Shown: piece after piece, positions 59,923 to 64,000 of the stretch
How positions within the stretch are numbered: position 1 is the stretch's first letter
Layout: the number at the start of each line of letters is the position of its first letter
DNA from: Nitratireductor luteus
GTDB taxonomy: Bacteria; Pseudomonadota; Alphaproteobacteria; Rhizobiales; Rhizobiaceae
Reading direction: 5' to 3'
Assembly (NCBI RefSeq): GCF_026162365.1
Contig: NZ_JAOANW010000006.1
Location: forward strand, 248,001-312,000
DNA: 64,000 nucleotides
Made by a program: the position numbers and the translations under genes
The notes under the pieces: model-generated
Seen by the model: the letters and a program-made list of their open reading frames with translations, nothing else
What the model was told of the DNA's origin: nothing
Databases searched by the model: none

Positions 59923-61233
59923 ATGGACCACATCCGAAATTTCCTCGCTTTGCTGCGGGGTCAGCTTTGGCCCGTGCCCGTGCTGTTCGCCTTCGGTGCC
60001 GTGGGGCTCGCTTATGTGCTGCTCAACTATGGCCACCACCTCAGTCCCAACGGCCGTATCTGGTGGGTCTACAGTGGAAATGCGGGGACCGCGCGCGACC
60101 TTCTCGGCAGCCTCCTTTCCGGGCTGATGACGATGACCTCGCTTGTCGTCTCCGTTACATTCGTAATTCTGACGCTCGCGGCAAACCAGCTTGGTCCCCG
60201 CCTGATCTCCATTTTCATGGGAGACCGGCAAATCCAGTCCGTTCTAGGGCTCTTCATCGGCACCATCCTCTATGTCATTCTGGTGTTGCGGACCCTCGAT
60301 GACACCCTTGGGTCGAATGGCGTGCCTCATCTCGCCGTCACGGCGGCGAGCATGCTGACCATCCTTTGCCTGCTGGCGCTCCTTTTCTATATTCACAAGA
60401 TCGCGCGCTCGATCATCGCCGACAATGTTGTGGAAGCCGTCTCGCAAGAGTTCCGCGGCACATTGCACGATATCCTGCCTGACCACGACAGCGAGGAGAA
60501 CGCACGCAAGCAGCCGCTGCAAGGATTGCGTTGGCCCATGGGCATGGAAAAGGCCGGCTACGTGCAGGTGGTGGATTACGACCATCTGCTTTCGATCGCC
60601 TGCGAGGCCAATGTGCGCATCGCGGTGAAGGTCCGGGCCGGCCGCTACCTGCTGCGGGAAGGCGAGCATGTCGACATTTACAGCACTGTGCCTCCCGACG
60701 AAGAGCTACGGGAGCGGATTCGGCGTGCCTTCACAATCGGAACAGAGCGCACTTCCGCCCAAGATCCTGAACAGGGAATTCGGCAACTGGTCGAGATCGC
60801 CACCAGGGCGCTGTCTCCCGGCACCAACGACCCGTTCACGGCGATAGCGGTCATCGATAGGCTGGGTGCAGCCTTCGAGGAGATCTTTGCGCGTCACGTT
60901 CAACCACATGTGATAGAGGACAGCGACGGTGAAACGCGTATTATCGCCGACCGCAGCGATGTCGCCGACCTGCTCGCGGCGGCTTTCCATCCGATAAGAC
61001 AAGCCGGCACGGCCCATCCTGCGATCCTGATCCGCATAGCGGAGATACTGGGCGATCTGGCCGCTACCACCACGGCGGCTTCTCAGCGGGAGGCCCTTTC
61101 GGGTCAGCTCACCCGGCTTGCCGAGACCGCACTGCTTGAGCATACCACGCGGCATGACCGGCAAGACATTATGGCAAGCATCAAGCGGGCCGAGAATGCG
61201 CTGACGCGTAAGCATCGGTCGGGGCACAACTAG
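59923..61233 (+). CDS. DUF2254 membrane protein
   Basis: Inner-membrane protein of 436 residues with about four helices in the N-terminal 170: FAFGAVGLAYVLLNYGHHLS (about 21-40), SLLSGLMTMTSLVVSVTFVI, QSVLGLFIGTILYVILVLRT and AASMLTILCLLALLFYIHKI. The large C-terminal part is soluble and contains the DUF2254 hallmarks VRAGRYLLREGEHVDIYS, DPEQGIRQLVEIATRALSPG and TNDPFTAIAVIDRLGAA. The topology recalls small-conductance channels, but no function is established. It is divergent from the PRC-barrel gene by about 290 bases. Confidence 0.9.
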   Translation: MDHIRNFLALLRGQLWPVPVLFAFGAVGLAYVLLNYGHHLSPNGRIWWVYSGNAGTARDLLGSLLSGLMTMTSLVVSVTFVILTLAANQLGPRLISIFMGDRQIQSVLGLFIGTILYVILVLRTLDDTLGSNGVPHLAVTAASMLTILCLLALLFYIHKIARSIIADNVVEAVSQEFRGTLHDILPDHDSEENARKQPLQGLRWPMGMEKAGYVQVVDYDHLLSIACEANVRIAVKVRAGRYLLREGEHVDIYSTVPPDEELRERIRRAFTIGTERTSAQDPEQGIRQLVEIATRALSPGTNDPFTAIAVIDRLGAAFEEIFARHVQPHVIEDSDGETRIIADRSDVADLLAAAFHPIRQAGTAHPAILIRIAEILGDLAATTTAASQREALSGQLTRLAETALLEHTTRHDRQDIMASIKRAENALTRKHRSGHN

Positions 61234-61281
61234 CGCTTGGACGGTATCGCCAAATTGTCTGAGCGGCCCACCTATTTCAAG

Positions 61282-61311
61282 CCCATCCAACCCTGGCCCA
61301 TCCAACCCTGG
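61282..61311. repeat. 15-base exact tandem duplication
   Basis: CCCATCCAACCCTGG is present twice head to tail (61282-61296 and 61297-61311) in the 239-base gap between the DUF2254 and AraC genes. I see no gene in the gap. A slippage hotspot is the simplest reading. Confidence 0.85.
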
Positions 61312-61472
61312 CGCCGGACGCGGACCACCGGGCGCATAAGTGGGCTGAACAAGGCGATCGAGGTGTCGCACAGGCCATCCCGAAAGCGCGAGAAGATGTT
61401 CGGCCGGTTCAGATCACCCCGGCAGGGCTGCTTCGGGGAGAGCTGATGGGGCGTCGGAAGCTCGTGCGGGGC

Positions 61473-62288
61473 TCAGCGCAGCCAGGCCCGGGGCGGCTTG
61501 CCCAGCATGCGCTTGAACATGGTGGTGAAGGCGGCGACGCTTTCATAGCCGAGCTCGAGGGCGACGGTGGTGACGGCTTCCCCGTCGGCCAATCGGGGAA
61601 GGGCTGCGAAGAGGCAGGCCTGCTGGCGCCAGGTGGACAGGCCGAGCCCGGTCTCACGCCGGAAAGCGCGGGTGAAGCTGCGGCGGCTCATGCCGGCGGC
61701 CCTGGCCCAGCCATCTATGGTGGCCCGCGCCGAGGGCGCGGCGAGGAACTGCCGGCAGAGCGCTGCAAGCCTGCGGTCGGACGGGAAGGGAAGCGCCAGC
61801 GGCCGTTCCGGGAGGCCGGAGACCTCATGCAGGAGCAGGTCCAGAATCAGCCCCGCCCTGGCCGTGCGTCGCGGCGGCAGGGGCAGCGCCACCGCCTCCA
61901 CAATCAGGCTGCGCACCAGATCCGTCATGGCGACCACCCGCAGATCCGCCGGCAGGCCGTGCAGCGCATCGGGCAGGACATAGATCGACCGCATCTCGAC
62001 CTCGCCCAGCATCTCGACGGCATGGTCGGTGCCGGCCGGCAGCCAGATCGCGTGTTCAGGCGGCACCATCCAGCGCCCCTTGCCGGTACTCACCATGACG
62101 ACGCCCGACAGGGCGTAGAGCAGCTGCGAGCGGCTGTGCCGGTGAACCGGGACGCGGTGGCCGTCCGGATAGTCGGTGGAGACGGCAAGCACCGCGCCTT
62201 CGACCTGCTCAAGCCGGCTCAGAATCCGGTTGTGGCGGTCCTCCAGGGATGAGGCGGAGGGGCCGTGGCTGGCGGATGTCTCGTTCAT
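61473..62288 (-). CDS. AraC family regulator with N-terminal cupin
   Basis: Regulator of 271 residues. The N-terminal cupin (about 40-130) shows DYPDGHRVPVHRHSRSQLLY and MVPPEHAIWLPAGTDHAVEM. The C-terminal double helix-turn-helix contains WARAAGMSRRSFTRAFRRET and AVTTVALELGYESVAAFTTM (about 190-250). It is divergent from an MFS exporter gene by 110 bases. This AraC/MFS pairing suggests control of efflux by a small hydrophobic effector. Confidence 0.92.
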   Translation of the reverse strand: MNETSASHGPSASSLEDRHNRILSRLEQVEGAVLAVSTDYPDGHRVPVHRHSRSQLLYALSGVVMVSTGKGRWMVPPEHAIWLPAGTDHAVEMLGEVEMRSIYVLPDALHGLPADLRVVAMTDLVRSLIVEAVALPLPPRRTARAGLILDLLLHEVSGLPERPLALPFPSDRRLAALCRQFLAAPSARATIDGWARAAGMSRRSFTRAFRRETGLGLSTWRQQACLFAALPRLADGEAVTTVALELGYESVAAFTTMFKRMLGKPPRAWLR

Positions 62289-62398
62289 GGGATGGCCCAG
62301 TTGCGAAAGTTTTCGACCAAACCACGAAAGAAGATCGCGCGCAACGGGCGTAAAGATCAGGCGCAGATCCGTATCAGATCATTTTCAGGAGCACGATC

Positions 62399-63610
62399 TT
62401 GGCCGACACGGCAGCCATCCGCGCCCGGTCTTCCGGGGAGACCACGGCCTATACGATCATCCTCGCGGTGAGCTTCTGCCATCTGCTCAACGATGTGATG
62501 CAGTCGCTGCTGTCGGCGCTCTATCCGATGCTGAAGGAAAGCTACGGGCTCGATTTCTGGCAGATCGGCCTTCTGACTATGGCCTTCCAGGTGACGGCGT
62601 CGCTGCTGCAGCCGCTGATCGGCATGTATACGGACAAGCGGCCGATGCCCTATTCGCTGCCGGTCGGCATGGGGTCGACGTTGGCCGGCCTGCTGTTCCT
62701 GGCCTATGCCCAGGAATATTCGTTCCTCCTTCTGGGCGCCATGCTCATCGGCTTCGGGTCGGCGGTGTTCCATCCGGAGTCTTCGCGGGTGGCGCGGCTG
62801 GCCTCCGGCGGGCGCTACGGGCTGGCGCAGTCGCTCTTCCAGGTGGGCGGCAATGCCGGCTCCGCCATCGGCCCGCTATTGGCCGCCTTCATCGTGGTTC
62901 CCAGGGGGCAGGACAGCGTGGCCTGGTTCTCGCTGGCGGCGCTGGTGGGCATGATGGTGCTCTGGCGGGTCGGCAACTGGTACAGCCGCTATTGCGCGGC
63001 CAACGGCAGACGGCCCGGCGCGGCGGTCCCGATGCTGCCGCGGCGGACGGTCGTCGTTGCACTCGTGGTGCTCACCATACTGACCTTCTCCAAGCACATC
63101 TATCTGGCAAGCCTGACGAGCTACTACACCTTCTATGTGATCCACAAATTCGGCGTGTCGGTGCAGGCCTCGCAGATATTGCTGTTCGTGTTCCTCGGCG
63201 GCGCGGCGTTGGGCACCATTCTCGGCGGGCCGATAGGCGACCGGGTCGGGGCCAAGACGGTGATCTGGTTCTCCATCCTTGGCGTCCTGCCCTTCACCCT
63301 GGCGCTGCCTTATGCCGATCTGACCTGGACTATCGTGCTGACCGGCGTGATCGGCGTCGTCATGGCATCGGCGTTTCCGGCCATCGTCGTCTTCGCGCAG
63401 GAGCTGGTGCCGGGCCGGGTCGGCATGATCGCCGGCATCTTCTTCGGCCTGGCCTTCGGTATGGCCGGCATCGCCGCGGCGGTGCTGGGGGTGATCGCCG
63501 ACTGGAAAGGCATCGAGTTCGTCTTTGTAGCCTGCTCGTTCCTGCCGCTGCTGGGGCTTTTGACCATATTGCTGCCGGACACGCGCGCCGCGCGGGCGGC
63601 GGCGGGCTAA
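62399..63610 (+). CDS. MFS transporter, fosmidomycin-resistance (Fsr) type
   Basis: Twelve-helix exporter of 403 residues, probably starting with TTG (LADTAAIRARSSGETT) after CAGGAG. The Fsr-like features are LAVSFCHLLNDVMQSLLSAL in helix 1, QIGLLTMAFQVTASLLQPLI, GFGSAVFHPESSRVARLASG (about 120-139) and LFQVGGNAGSAIGPLLAAFI. Related proteins export fosmidomycin and other compounds. It is regulated most likely by the divergent AraC protein. Confidence 0.9.
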   Translation: MADTAAIRARSSGETTAYTIILAVSFCHLLNDVMQSLLSALYPMLKESYGLDFWQIGLLTMAFQVTASLLQPLIGMYTDKRPMPYSLPVGMGSTLAGLLFLAYAQEYSFLLLGAMLIGFGSAVFHPESSRVARLASGGRYGLAQSLFQVGGNAGSAIGPLLAAFIVVPRGQDSVAWFSLAALVGMMVLWRVGNWYSRYCAANGRRPGAAVPMLPRRTVVVALVVLTILTFSKHIYLASLTSYYTFYVIHKFGVSVQASQILLFVFLGGAALGTILGGPIGDRVGAKTVIWFSILGVLPFTLALPYADLTWTIVLTGVIGVVMASAFPAIVVFAQELVPGRVGMIAGIFFGLAFGMAGIAAAVLGVIADWKGIEFVFVACSFLPLLGLLTILLPDTRAARAAAG

Positions 63611-63659
63611 CAGCTTACGAGCGATCCCCTGCGGGCTTGCGCCGCTGATGATAACGCAC

Positions 63660-63669
63660 TAACATGTTA
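63660..63669 (+). promoter_or_regulatory. candidate operator upstream of the DHDPS-family gene
   Basis: TAACATGTTA is a perfect 10-base palindrome about 30 bases before the start at 63700. Its size and position suit a regulator such as a GntR protein, but no regulator gene is seen in the window, so the identity is open. Confidence 0.4.
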
Positions 63670-63699
63670 ATCAGCAAACACATCCTTCAGGGGTTTTTC

Positions 63700-64000
63700 A
63701 TGACCGCTTCCAGCCGCCAGAACGGCGGAACCTTCGGCATTTCCGCCGCGCTCGTCACGCCGTTCCGGGACGATTTCTCCATCGACCTGGAGCGTATGGC
63801 CGCCCATGCCACCGGCTTGCTTGCCGATGGCTGCGCCCGGGTCACTCTGTTCGGCACCACGGGCGAGGGGGCTTCGCTGTCGATGACGGAGCGGCTGAAG
63901 GCGCAATATGCGCTGACCAGCGCCGGCGTCGCGCCGGACCGGATCGTGGCCTGCGTCGGCGGAGCGGCGGTCGGCAGCGTTGCCGAGCAGGCGCTGGCCT
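63700..64000 (+). CDS. dihydrodipicolinate synthase family protein (cut by window end)
   Basis: The first 100 residues are visible; the gene continues beyond the window. The barrel start GISAALVTPFRDDFSIDLER (about 13-32) and VTLFGTTGEGASLSMTERLK (about 48-67, with the TTGE substrate loop) identify the DapA superfamily of class I aldolases. Typical members are about 300 residues. The Schiff-base Lys is not reached. Function could be 4-hydroxy-tetrahydrodipicolinate synthesis or a sugar-acid aldolase. Confidence 0.88.
   Translation, partial: MTASSRQNGGTFGISAALVTPFRDDFSIDLERMAAHATGLLADGCARVTLFGTTGEGASLSMTERLKAQYALTSAGVAPDRIVACVGGAAVGSVAEQALA

Noticed and set aside
1-64000. CRISPR array, tRNA/rRNA genes, prophage or integrative-element attachment sites
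   Set aside because: No regularly spaced repeats, cloverleaf-like or rRNA-like sequence, integrase or phage structural genes were seen on either strand.

Overview
The window comes from an alphaproteobacterium, most likely a member of Rhizobiales/Hyphomicrobiales, and from a secondary replicon (plasmid or chromid). The reasons are a complete repABC replication and partition module at 34815-38759, a neighbouring RHE_PE00001-type gene, high GC, many transport and catabolic operons, and intergenic inverted-repeat elements of a kind common in rhizobial genomes. I see no tRNA, rRNA, CRISPR array or prophage.

Left part (1-11.8 kb): a sugar-acid catabolic cluster. A mutarotase, a Gfo/Idh/MocA dehydrogenase, a MaoC hydratase, an SDR, an FAH-family hydrolase and an enolase-superfamily L-fuconate dehydratase read rightward. 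The last three fit the non-phosphorylating L-fucose/L-fuconate route to pyruvate and lactate. Facing them is a tripartite tricarboxylate transporter operon (tctC-tctB-tctA). Divergent from tctC are a TctD/TctE two-component system and a periplasmic binding protein, all overlapping by ATGA. Large hairpin repeats sit between the genes.

11.8-16.3 kb: a frameshifted IS630-family element inserted exactly at the stop codon of an amino-acid (cystine-type) ABC transporter operon, then a secreted protein of unknown function. 16.7-23.8 kb: a second TTT operon (tctCBA) with its own TetR regulator, a dehydrogenase, a DUF993 protein and a TIM-barrel isomerase. It has a clear promoter with a TetR-like operator. 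The substrate is unknown.

24-34 kb: an M16 peptidase; an Asp/Glu-racemase-superfamily enzyme with an MDR dehydrogenase; and a tetR-MFP-RND efflux operon with two operator boxes. 34.8-40.3 kb: repABC with the antisense ctRNA gene, two parS-like sites inside repA and repC and a palindrome upstream of repA; then a WGR-domain gene and the RHE_PE00001-type gene.

40.7-64 kb: redox and stress functions. These are a flavodoxin-like protein with an ECF41 sigma factor; an HxlR regulator divergent from a four-gene set (NAD(P)-binding protein, FrnE-like DsbA, MoaF-like protein, secreted degenerate metallo-beta-lactamase-fold protein); an IorAB-type molybdenum hydroxylase with a cytochrome c; a three-domain flavin/iron-sulfur oxidoreductase with a GST and a divergent LysR; another LysR/quinone reductase pair; a LysE exporter; a ThDP enzyme with a PPC-domain protein; a PRC-barrel protein; a DUF2254 membrane protein; an AraC/MFS pair; and the start of a DHDPS-family gene cut by the window edge.
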